From contig NZ_CP093443.1 of the NCBI RefSeq assembly GCF_026168515.1, positions 2,046,001-2,110,000 of the forward strand: a stretch of 64,000 bases of DNA, written 5' to 3'. The position numbers and the translations under genes are program-made. Positions 32,978-40,844 of this stretch are shown piece after piece; the first letter of the stretch is position 1, and the number at the start of each line of letters is the position of its first letter. The DNA comes from Brevibacterium spongiae (GTDB lineage: Bacteria > Actinomycetota > Actinomycetes > Actinomycetales > Brevibacteriaceae). The notes below the pieces were generated by a model. That model did no database searches. It saw only the letters and a program-made list of their open reading frames with translations, and was not told the DNA's origin.

Positions 32978-33532
32978 ATGTCTATCATCTCGCATTTGTA
33001 CGCGTTTGTCGTCGGCGTCGACACCCACGCGAAGAACCACGTCTACGCCGTGCTCACCAGTTCTGGTGAGCATGTCGATACTCGCGATTTCCCCACCAGC
33101 AAGGCCGGCCTGAAGCGGGCTTTGGACTGGGTCGGTCGCCGTACAGGCGGGGACCAGGACACCCTGTGGGTGATCGAGGGCATCGGCACCTACGGGGCGA
33201 TCCTGGCTGAGAATGTCGCCGAGGCCGGGTACACGGTCGCCGAGGCTGCCAGCATGAACGCCCGCGACCGCCATGCCACAGGCAAGGACGACCGCATCGA
33301 TGCCTACAGGATCGCTCACACCGTCCTATCAATGGACGAGTCGCGGCTGCGGTTTCCCAGGCAGGCCGATGGTCCGCGTCAGGGACTGCGGATCCTGGTC
33401 AAGGCCCGCCAGTCCATGACCCAGGAGAAAACGCGGACTATCAATGCGCTGACCGGCCTGTTGCGGGCCAATGACCTCGGGATTGATGCGCGCCGGAAAC
33501 TGTCTGTGTTGTCCCTGATCCACCTTCAAAAG
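32978..33532 (+). pseudogene. IS110-family transposase, 3'-truncated by the ISL3 element
   Basis: About 185 codons of an IS110-type recombinase. The N-terminal RuvC-like DEDD domain is present: VVGVDTHAKNHVYAVL with the first Asp, WVIEGIGTYGAILAE, then the third and fourth acidic residues in KDDRIDAYRIAHTVL. The frame then runs into the ISL3 left end at 33533, and the C-terminal Tnp_20 serine domain is missing. The expected rest of the gene is not found beyond the ISL3 right end, so DNA was also lost. Not functional. Confidence 0.88.
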
Positions 33533-33556
33533 GGCTCTTCGCAGTTGAGGGTGTAA
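33533..33556 (+). repeat. ISL3 left terminal inverted repeat
   Basis: Pairs with 36303-36326 at 19 of 24 positions, with perfect outer 8 and inner 6 bases. Confidence 0.85.
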
Positions 33557-33640
33557 AACCGGTGCGCGTCGCTACACAGAAATAGGTCGAGGCCTTTCGA
33601 AGATGGAAGTTCCTACACAAACCATCCGAAAGACCTCGAC

Positions 33641-34822
33641 GTGCACCACCTTACGTTCTCCACCCCTGACCTCACCACGTTCTGCCACCTCGACACACTC
33701 GGCCTGCACTGTCAGGGCCAACACGTCACCGATTCAGAAACAGTTCTCCTGTGCACCCCAACGACCGATGATCAGTGGTGCCGCCGATGCGGCGGACACG
33801 GCAAGCCACGCGACACCGTGACCCGGAGACTAGCTCACGAACCCTTCGGACACCGTCCAACCACCCTGGTCATCCGACTCCGGCGCTACAAATGCGAACT
33901 CTGCTCACGTGTGTGGCGCCATGACACCGACCAAGCCGCCCCGGCCCGGGCGAAGATCTCCCGAACTTGTCTCGCCTGGGCGCTGAAAGCACTCGTTGTC
34001 GATCACGCCACTATCTCCGTCATCGCAGCCAAGCTCGCCGTATCTTGGCATACCGCTAACGACGCCATCCTTGCTGAAGGACAGCGGGTCCTCATCGACG
34101 ATCCTTCCCGGTTCGACAACGTCGCCGTCATCGGTGTTGACGAGCATGTATGGCGGCACACCCGACGTAGCGACAAGTACGTGACCGTGATCATCGACCT
34201 CACCCCGATCCGCGATAAGACAGGCCCAGCCAGACTCTTGGACATGGTCGAGGGACGGTCGAAAGCGGTGTTCAAGTCGTGGCTGGCCGGACGGTCGAAG
34301 GAGTTCCGCGATGGTATCGAGGTCGTGGCGATGGATGGGTCCACCGGGTTCAAGACCGCGGCTGTCGAAGAGCTTCCGGCCGCGGTGGAAGTGATGGATC
34401 CGTTCCACGTCGTGGGTCTCGCCGGGGACAGTCTCGACGAGGTCCGCAGGCGTGTTCAGCAGGAAACGACCGGACACCGCGGCAAAAAGGGTGACCCGTT
34501 GTATCAGGCCCGGCGGACCCTGCACACCGGGTGTCAATTACTCACCGAGCGGCAGCAACAGCGAATCGTCGCGCTCTTCGCTGATGACAATCATGCTGAT
34601 GTCGAAGTGACCTGGAGCGTGTTCCAGGACATCATCACCGCCTACCGCAACCCGGACCGAGCCGCGGGGAAGAAGTCGCTGCAGGCGATCATCGAGTCGA
34701 TCTCGTCGGGGGTGCCTGCCGGTCTTGTTGAGTTGCGCCGGCTGGGTCGGACATTGAAGAAGCGCGTTGTCGATGTGTTGGCGTATTTCGATCGGCCGGG
34801 GACGTCGAATGGTCTGACCTGA
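33641..34822 (+). pseudogene. ISL3-family transposase, 5' part
   Basis: 393 codons from a GTG at 33641. The N-terminal zinc-binding region (CRRCGG and CELC) precedes the DDE domain (VIGVDEHVWR, VVAMDGSTGFK, and DPFHVVGLAGD). The reading frame hits a stop created by the inserted IS1634-like element at 34822, removing the last about 44 codons, which lie at 36183-36314. Full length would be about 437 residues, normal for the family. Confidence 0.92.
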
Positions 34823-36185
34823 GTTGCTTCACTTTAGTGTCCCGACCCGGGCCCGAAATTCTCGACATTTTCGATTAGCTTCGCGGCGGTTGGAGGGATG
34901 TCGGGTGGGAACACGAGCTCGTGCCCATCGATCTCGCCCACGAACTCACGCAAAGGCCGCAGTGTGGTCACGATCTTCTTCAAGGACAGCCCCGTCGCTT
35001 CCTGCATGAACCTCGATACAGCCAACGCCGTGAACACAACCGTCAGGTGCGCCTCGATCGCGTCACGAGTGCGATGGAAGATCGGACGGGCTCGAAGGTC
35101 AGTCTTCGACATCCGAAATGACTGCTCGACATGCCACAAGTCATGATAAGACCCGACGACATCGTTGGCCGACATCACGTTTGCTGCGATATTCGTGACG
35201 TAGCCCTTTCCAACCGGCCAACCCGACGGCCTTGTCATACCCAGATTCGTCGAAGACCTTCGTCGACCCCTTGGTTTTGACGAACCGTGCTGCTTTCGGT
35301 TTCGATTCCCCATCGATGATGCGTATGGCGCGGTTGCGTTGCAGATTCAGCGTCTCCCGGTCTCTCACGGCTCGTTTCCGCCGGTATTGCCACACTGCTC
35401 GCCAGGCGTGCGGATGGTCCGCAGGTGACCACACAGGTTCGGCACGAGTCAGAGTCCGGTTCTTATTCAACGCCACGGTGGCTCGTGGTGTCAGGGTATC
35501 GACGAGTTGCCCGTCTTCGGTGTTCGTGCCGTTCCAGGTGAAGTAGGTTGCCAGATCATTTGGTGCTTTCGTCTGTCGTGATCCCACGATGAACCTCAGC
35601 CCGGCGTCATCGATGGCCTTCAGGTTCGCGGCTGAGAGCATTCCAGCATCAGCGACGATGAGCCTGTTTGGTATCGGCACCGAGTTCGTCAAGGACTCTA
35701 ATGCTGTCGGACTTCGAGGTGGGTTCGACGATGCGAGCGAGGACGATCTGGAAGAAGGCTTCGTCGTCGACGACGTGGAAGCCCAGCCTGTCATAAGCGG
35801 TGCGGACCGTATCGATAAGCACACGCGATGCCGATCCCTTCACCCGTCGACGTGAACCAGCAGAGACCTTGTTTCCGGTGTCGAGGTCCAAAGACAGCTG
35901 ACCGGTGGACTCGTTGATCTTCTCGCGGCCGGCTTCTTCGAGTGCTGCCAACTGTGCCGGGGTGTGGGCGGAACCGAGGTGTTCGATAACGGTGAGTTTG
36001 CCGTGGCGTTTCGTCACGATTTGGACCGCGGTTGCCCCGGACGCGGTCGGGACTTTCCTCAGTCGCAGGCTCATACACTCATTCTACGGACCCGTTTAGT
36101 GTCCCAGTTCCGCGCATGACAGCACTCTCACCAGCACCGATGCCGAATCAAAACCCAAAATCAGCCTAAGTGAAGCAAGTCAGGT
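34817..36185. mobile_element. Decayed IS1634-like (IS4-group) element
   Basis: About 1.37 kb between 18-bp inverted repeats ACCTGA[G/C]TTGCTTCACTT (34817-34834 and 36168-36185, one mismatch), inserted in the ISL3 transposase gene. It is shorter than the about 1.6-1.9 kb of intact relatives because the transposase has an internal deletion. A clean target duplication is not visible. Confidence 0.7.
34834..36074 (-). pseudogene. IS1634-type transposase with deletion and frameshift
   Basis: The N-terminus (from ATG 36074: MSLRLRKVPTASGATAV to RVLDELGAD) and the C-terminal parts (RLIVADAGMLSAANLKAI; ARFVKTKGST; then GYVTNIAANV and HDLWHVEQSFRMSKTDLRARPI) are recognisable. At about 35670 an internal deletion removes the DDE segment between RVLDELGAD and VADAGML (about 130 residues) and shifts the frame. 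A second frameshift lies at about 35215, between DKAVGLAG and VGKGYVTN. The catalytic Glu region YHDLWHVEQSFR survives, but the enzyme cannot work. Confidence 0.85.
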
Positions 36186-36314
36186 CCGACGGAGGCGTTG
36201 AACGGCAGGCTGGAACACCTGCGCGGGTCGCCGCTGGGGTTCCGCAACCTCACCCACTACATCGCCAGGAGCTTGCTCGAGACGGGAGGATTCAGGCCCC
36301 GATTACACTCCTAA
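36183..36314 (+). pseudogene. ISL3-family transposase, 3' part
   Basis: The displaced C-terminus: 44 codons reading through PTEALNGRLEHLRG and GFRNLTHYIARSLLETGGFRP, the classic ISL3 tail, to a TAA at 36312-36314 inside the right terminal repeat. It continues the frame broken at 34822. Confidence 0.9.
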
Positions 36315-36326
36315 ATGTGAAGAGCC
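36303..36326 (-). repeat. ISL3 right terminal inverted repeat
   Basis: Complement of the left repeat; its inner part overlaps the stop codon of the transposase. Confidence 0.85.
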
Positions 36327-36684
36327 TGTAAACCGACTCTACGCCTGAGTTGTCCAAGAAGGTGAAATGAATGTTGAGGCGTCTGTCCGTTCTTGCCAAC
36401 CGTGCAGTGATAGCAAGAATCGTCTTCTGTGGAGTGAATCGCCCCGGACCAGCCCCATACCCGGCGCCGGGGCAGGAGCCGAGGCAAAATTGAACGCATG
36501 TCGGCGATCGGCCTCGACTGGCGACAAGTGACTATCAGTGACGAATGGGTGATAACGCGCAATGGCGAACACTACCTCCTGCGCGTCGGGATGTCAACTT
36601 AGGCACTACTATATTCCCCCGTCAGAGGAACAACTCCCAGTCAGGCCACCGTCGTCGGACATCACGAGAACTGTGAATCAGGGC
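36327..36684. other. Intergenic stretch right of the ISL3 element
   Basis: No convincing gene on either strand. It does not continue the IS110 gene found at the other ISL3 border. A short minus-strand frame (LAITARLARTDRRLNIHFTF, about 36350-36420) looks protein-like but is not recognised. Confidence 0.4.
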
Positions 36685-36858
36685 TTAGGTGCGCTGATCC
36701 GTGCCTATGAGACCGATGATGTGATGACGAGGAACCTGGATCGGTTGCTGCGAGCCGATCTTGTCGTCATCGATGGCTTCGGGGTGTTGCCGGTCAGCGA
36801 GGGTGCTGCCAAGGGGCTGTAGCAACTTGTCGATGTTGCTCACGAGATTCAGACGGGA
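36685..36858 (+). pseudogene. IstB-like (IS21 helper ATPase) remnant
   Basis: A fragment reading LIRAYETDDVMTRNLDRLLRA, then DLVVIDGFGVLPVSEGAAKGL, a stop, and QLVDVAHE in the same frame. It matches the Walker B region of IstB ATPases (DLLIIDDLG-type, followed by the FQLV helix). The Walker A half and most of the gene are gone, and an internal TAG is present at 36820-36822. Confidence 0.6.
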
Positions 36859-36864
36859 ACAGAT

Positions 36865-37881
36865 TCAGTGCTGTTTATGCATTCTATCCTGGTCGCTAAG
36901 ATCTAAAAGGTATTCATTGTAAGAATCCATTGCCGCGTCCTCACTCGACTGATTGATCTTGTGTGATTTCTGTTCCTGCGCAAACCAGCGAGCCAGACAG
37001 ATGATAAGCACGAGGAACAACGGCATTTCGGCGTATGTCCATAGAAGTGCACCCGCAACCGCCTGGTCGTAGACAGGATCGATTCCGTTAGTCGCCATTG
37101 AATACTGTTCGAAAATAGGCCGACCCATTCGCAGAAAGGTTAGTCCGAGTATGGCGTGAATCTGCAGTTCAATGGCAATGTCTAAGAATCGGGAGGGAAA
37201 GGACTGCGCTCGAGGCAGTGGATCAACCGACCAGAGTGGAACAGCGGCAAGGATTCCACCGAGTAGAAACATCACCAGCAGGAACTCCATTCCGGCCCGA
37301 GTTGATACGAATATGCTGATTGCATCGCTCAGGTACAGGACGGGAAATGCCAGAAGAGCAAAAATAATTGGAACTGCGGGATGGAGCAACATGCCTGTCC
37401 ACTTCGAGCGTAGCCCGCCGAGAGCCGCTCGGAGGATGGTTCCACCAAATCCGCCGTGTGGCATCGTTCGGAGCAAAAGCACACCGGGGGCACCAGTGAG
37501 TAGAAGCGGAGGGACCACGGTCAATAAAGTGATCTGTTGAAACATCAGCGCGGTCAGCGAATGCGGCGCGGCCGCGTTCACTCCCAAAGTCGTTACGAGG
37601 AATGCAATAACGCAACCCAAAACAAAGGAAAGCAACCGGGCCGGATTCCAAAATCGCCGTTGAGACCATAGCTTGAATGCTCCTGCCAGATAGAGCGAGC
37701 ATAAAGTTAAGGAAATTACGGCGACGATCCATGACGCAGAAGTGAAGTCGAAACGGAGCCAGAGCGGTACCTGTTGCAACAAGTCAGCAGCGTCGTTCAC
37801 TGTCCCTCGCCTCTCAATCGGCCCTGTTGTTAGCAGTATAGTCTCAAGCGGGTCGATCTCAGAAATCGAGTAGTGAACCAT
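36865..37881 (-). CDS. ctaG: CtaG-type cytochrome c oxidase assembly membrane protein
   Basis: A 338-residue membrane protein with about seven to eight helices of the caa3_CtaG family (cytochrome c oxidase copper-site assembly; actinobacterial relatives are fused or linked to CopD). Family features include AAAPHSLTALMFQQITLLTVVPPLLLTGAP and LRTMPHGGFGG, with His residues that could bind copper, and VLYLSDAISIF. Base composition is near 50% GC, well below neighbours, and codons end in A/T more often. It sits among insertion-sequence debris, so recent transfer is likely. The ATG lacks a clear ribosome site; a later start cannot be excluded. Confidence 0.8.
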   Translation of the reverse strand: MVHYSISEIDPLETILLTTGPIERRGTVNDAADLLQQVPLWLRFDFTSASWIVAVISLTLCSLYLAGAFKLWSQRRFWNPARLLSFVLGCVIAFLVTTLGVNAAAPHSLTALMFQQITLLTVVPPLLLTGAPGVLLLRTMPHGGFGGTILRAALGGLRSKWTGMLLHPAVPIIFALLAFPVLYLSDAISIFVSTRAGMEFLLVMFLLGGILAAVPLWSVDPLPRAQSFPSRFLDIAIELQIHAILGLTFLRMGRPIFEQYSMATNGIDPVYDQAVAGALLWTYAEMPLFLVLIICLARWFAQEQKSHKINQSSEDAAMDSYNEYLLDLSDQDRMHKQH

Positions 37882-38288
37882 GATGGAGACAGTGAAGCCA
37901 CGGAGAGAACTTCACTGTCATACCCCCAAAATGAGATACCCGCTCCGGACTTCCTGAATGAGCTGTCAACATGGTCCTCGACGCTCTCGAGGACGACCCG
38001 CGGTGCCCGCCGCGGCATCTTCCCACCGCACCGGTGATACGCTCGGCGCTTTCCCGGAAACGCTGCGGTCGTGAGTCAAGCGGGATCAGGCCGATGCCGG
38101 GGGTGCGCCTATGTTTTAGGTCAATGGGCAGGCACGAGTTTCCTCAAGAAGATCGGTAGGACCCGAAAGAACCGGGACGATCGGTCCGGGACCTTCTCCC
38201 AGACTGATCAGGCACTTCGAGTCAGGTCGGTTCAGGCAGTTGTCACCGATTCCGCACCACGCTTAAAATCGGGCTGGCCCGCACCAAG

Positions 38289-38301
38289 TAGGAACCAGTG
38301 T
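38289..38301 (+). repeat. 13-bp direct repeat, copy 1
   Basis: TAGGAACCAGTGT, repeated exactly 224 bp downstream at 38513. Confidence 0.45.
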
Positions 38302-38512
38302 CGACGCGGCAGGCATATCTATGATGCACCCGACTGAGTTGTTCGGACCACAGGAGAAGGCAACACTGAAGGGACTTTGGAACTCCACGGCGAGCAGCGG
38401 CGCTGATTCGCTTAAAAGGCAACGACCCAGCAAGCAGCTCTGACACCATCAATACGGTCCCAGCAGTGCCGGATGGTGCGGGCTCGGATGACACGACAGA
38501 GAGGTGCACGTA

Positions 38513-38525
38513 TAGGAACCAGTGT
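38513..38525 (+). repeat. 13-bp direct repeat, copy 2
   Basis: Second copy of TAGGAACCAGTGT; function unknown. Confidence 0.45.
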
Positions 38526-38718
38526 ACCAACGCTGGTTAAGCGAACCTGTCGACCCAAAATCTGGTAGATCAGAACTTGTATGGCCAATCGGCTCGGGGA
38601 AGAGACGACGAAGATGAGTGCCATCTGGTGCATGAAGCCGTATTCCGCACGGTCCATTTAACGCATTCTCGAGGCACCGAACTACACAAACCAGGCCGCT
38701 TGACAAGAATTGAATAGT

Positions 38719-38762
38719 CCTGGCGGGTCCCCAGCAGCCCGGGTTGCTGGCGACCCGCCAGG
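38719..38762 (-). terminator. Terminator after ppm1
   Basis: Long hairpin with outer stem CCTGGCGGGTC/GACCCGCCAGG (one bulge) and inner CAGCA/TGCTG, 17 nt past the minus-strand stop. It marks the right border of the insertion-sequence block. Confidence 0.85.
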
Positions 38763-38779
38763 TAGTACGTGGAGGGGAA

Positions 38780-39538
38780 TCACGTGAGTGCGCTGGTGCG
38801 GGTCAGCAGTCGGCGCAGCTGTCTGCGGCGACGAGCCAATCCCCAGCCGGCGACCTTCGTGAAAGCTTCGGAGATGATCGATCCGCTCATCTTCGACTCG
38901 CCGAGCTCACGTTCGACGAAGACGATGGGAACCTCGGCGATGCGGAAGCCGGCTTCGACGGTGCGGTAGGTCATATCGATCTGGAAGCAGTACCCCTGCG
39001 ACTGCACACCGGAGAGGTCGAGTTCTTCGAGCACCTCGCGGGTGTAGGCGCGGAAACCTGCGGTCGCGTCCTTGACTCCCAGACCCATCGCGGCATTGAC
39101 GTAGACGTTGGCTCCCCGGGAGAGGAAGAACCGCGACTTCGGCCAGTCGACGATCGTGCCGCCCGGCACCCACCGTGATCCGATGACGAGGTCGGCCTCA
39201 CCCGCCCGAGCCACGGACAGCAGCTGCTCGAGATCGAGCGGACGGTGCGATCCGTCGGCGTCGAATTCGCAGATGATCTCGTAGTCGCGTTCCAGAGCCC
39301 ATTCGAATCCGGCGATATAGGCCATGCCCAGGCCCGATTTCTCGCTCCGGTGGAGGACGCTGATGCGGGGATCCGACTGCGCCTGTTCGTCTGCCCACTC
39401 CCCCGTGCCGTCGGGCGAGCCGTCATCGACGATGAGGACATCGATCTCCGGCTGCTGTTCGAAGAGCCCGGAGAGGGTGACGGGGAGGGCGAGTCGTTCG
39501 TTGTAGGTCGGAATGACGACGAGGATCTTGGAAAGCAC
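38780..39538 (-). CDS. ppm1: Polyprenol monophosphomannose synthase (GT2)
   Basis: A 252-residue GT-A glycosyltransferase that makes polyprenyl-phosphate mannose from GDP-mannose, the donor for lipoglycan and protein mannosylation in actinobacteria. It shows VVIPTYNERLALP, VLIVDDGSPDGTG, the metal-binding CEFDADGSHRP (DxD), GSRWVPGGTIVDWP and the C-terminal RELGESKMSGSIISEA. No separate transmembrane domain, as in Corynebacterium Ppm1 without the acyltransferase Lnt part. The GTG at 39538 has a close GGAG; GTG 39547 is an alternative. Confidence 0.93.
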   Translation of the reverse strand: MLSKILVVIPTYNERLALPVTLSGLFEQQPEIDVLIVDDGSPDGTGEWADEQAQSDPRISVLHRSEKSGLGMAYIAGFEWALERDYEIICEFDADGSHRPLDLEQLLSVARAGEADLVIGSRWVPGGTIVDWPKSRFFLSRGANVYVNAAMGLGVKDATAGFRAYTREVLEELDLSGVQSQGYCFQIDMTYRTVEAGFRIAEVPIVFVERELGESKMSGSIISEAFTKVAGWGLARRRRQLRRLLTRTSALT

Positions 39539-39814
39539 GGACTCCACGATACGCGGTCGGTGCCTGTGATATTGAGTCGACACCCCCGCCTTCGGGCCAC
39601 GCCGCGGACGCAGCGAGTTGTCTAATGACGGGAGTGTCGACTCCATCCCGCTTCTCGCAGAATGTTCTCCTCGAATCTAGATGCCGGGCACGACTTTGCA
39701 AAATCGCTGTGACCTGGGCTGATGAGTGAATCCCCAGGTCAGAGGCTCACAACTAGCCGAAGAAAGTTTCACTTCGCTGGCGTGTCGGCTGGACATCATG
39801 TCTCGGATATCGAG

Positions 39815-40768
39815 TCAGAGGGCGACTCGTGTGGGCAGCGACACGTCCGGTGCGAGCTCCGGCAGCCCGGGTGTTCCCGAACGCGGATCGGTGCTCCATG
39901 CCGCGACACGCGGATCGGCGACCTGAACGACGAGACGTTCGATCTGCCAGCGCACGATGTCTGCGTCGGCTCCCGGGGCCAGCACTCCGCCCTCGGGGTT
40001 GCCGGCGGCTCGATGGGCGAATCGAGTCGCTGCGTTGAAGGCGGCGCGGGCGCCGATGCCGTGATCGCCGACGACGGCGGCGCGCACTCCTGCCCAGGGA
40101 GAAGACTCCGAATGGCAGAACGAGACCTGCGCGCCGGCGGCCAACAGCTGCGCCAGAGGCTGAGGGCGCACCGGGTCGACGGTGATCGCGACCCCGCTGC
40201 GGCCCAGGGCTTCGACCAGCTCGTCGGCGATGGTGAAGTCGAGGCGCAGTCGGTATCCGCACCGCTGCGCTAACGCCGGGTCGGCACACAGTGCTTCGAG
40301 CACCTCGCCGAGGCGCTCATTCGAATCGATGAGGACGAAGAGGCTGAGCTCGGGCAGGGTCTGTTCGCTGAGCAGCCGTGCGGCATCGATCGAGGCCCGC
40401 CCGCCGACTGCACCGGCACCGGCAGCAGCGGGATCGGCACCCTCGTCGGTCAGGGTCGGATAGGCCACGACCGACAGGCCCTCCGGTGCTCCTGCGGTGA
40501 ACCGGGCGGTTGCCTCGGCGCTGCCGAGGGCGTGGACATGGGTGAAGCCCGCGTCGTACAGCTCCTGCGCACTCAGGGCCGCCTCGTCCAGGACGAGCCC
40601 GGCGTGGACGAATCCGGGTGTGAGGAAGTCCTCCTCCAGGTCGATCGCATCGGGGTCCAGGGCCTTGGCCGCCTCATCGGAACCGATGAACGAGACCTTG
40701 CCGTCAGCACATCCCAGTGCCGTGGCAAACGGGTCGACACTGCTGTAAACATCTCCACCAAAGTACAT
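39815..40768 (-). CDS. Amidohydrolase-like protein with degenerate metal site
   Basis: A 317-residue protein built like an amidohydrolase: an N-terminal small barrel (MYFGGDVYS, KVSFIGSDEAAKAL), the entry FLTPGFVHAGL, and the C-terminal FNAATRFAHRAAGNPEGGVLAPGADADIVRW that normally closes the barrel. The hallmark HxH after PGF is missing (HAG), and the later metal His/Asp positions are not evident, although CHSESSPW might be a residue of one. It may be a non-enzymatic or divergent member. It is divergent from the exonuclease gene. Confidence 0.7.
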   Translation of the reverse strand: MYFGGDVYSSVDPFATALGCADGKVSFIGSDEAAKALDPDAIDLEEDFLTPGFVHAGLVLDEAALSAQELYDAGFTHVHALGSAEATARFTAGAPEGLSVVAYPTLTDEGADPAAAGAGAVGGRASIDAARLLSEQTLPELSLFVLIDSNERLGEVLEALCADPALAQRCGYRLRLDFTIADELVEALGRSGVAITVDPVRPQPLAQLLAAGAQVSFCHSESSPWAGVRAAVVGDHGIGARAAFNAATRFAHRAAGNPEGGVLAPGADADIVRWQIERLVVQVADPRVAAWSTDPRSGTPGLPELAPDVSLPTRVAL

Positions 40769-40830
40769 AGTCACAGCCGACAGGCTACACCGTCCGCACA
40801 CGCGGCTACACCTGTGTCAGGAGGGTCGGG

Positions 40831-40836
40831 TATCGT
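40831..40836 (+). promoter_or_regulatory. -10 element of the exonuclease fusion gene
   Basis: TATCGT followed by 8 nt and the GTG at 40845; no ribosome site at normal distance, so a leaderless mRNA is likely. Confidence 0.5.
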
Positions 40837-40844
40837 CACCTGAT

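Larger units (their letters stand above)
33533..36326. mobile_element. ISL3-family insertion sequence, itself interrupted
   Basis: Bounded by 24-bp terminal inverted repeats that start GGCTCTTC and end GTGTAA inside. The transposase is split by a second element at about 34817-36185. No 8-bp target duplication is visible: the flanks TTCAAAAG and TGTAAACC differ, so one side was probably deleted or the copy arose by recombination between two ISL3 elements. Confidence 0.88.
37882..38718. other. 837-bp stretch without a recognisable gene
   Basis: Only short, unconvincing frames on both strands; composition lies between the AT-rich ctaG gene and the core genome. A 13-bp direct repeat TAGGAACCAGTGT occurs at 38289-38301 and 38513-38525. 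Probably a decayed end of the insertion-sequence block. No tRNA or attachment site was recognised. Confidence 0.5.

Noticed and set aside
33525..36334. 8-bp target duplication for the ISL3 element
   Set aside because: The flanks TTCAAAAG and TGTAAACC do not match.
38289..38525. CRISPR-like or attachment-site repeat
   Set aside because: Only two 13-bp copies with no regular spacing, no cas genes, integrase or tRNA nearby.
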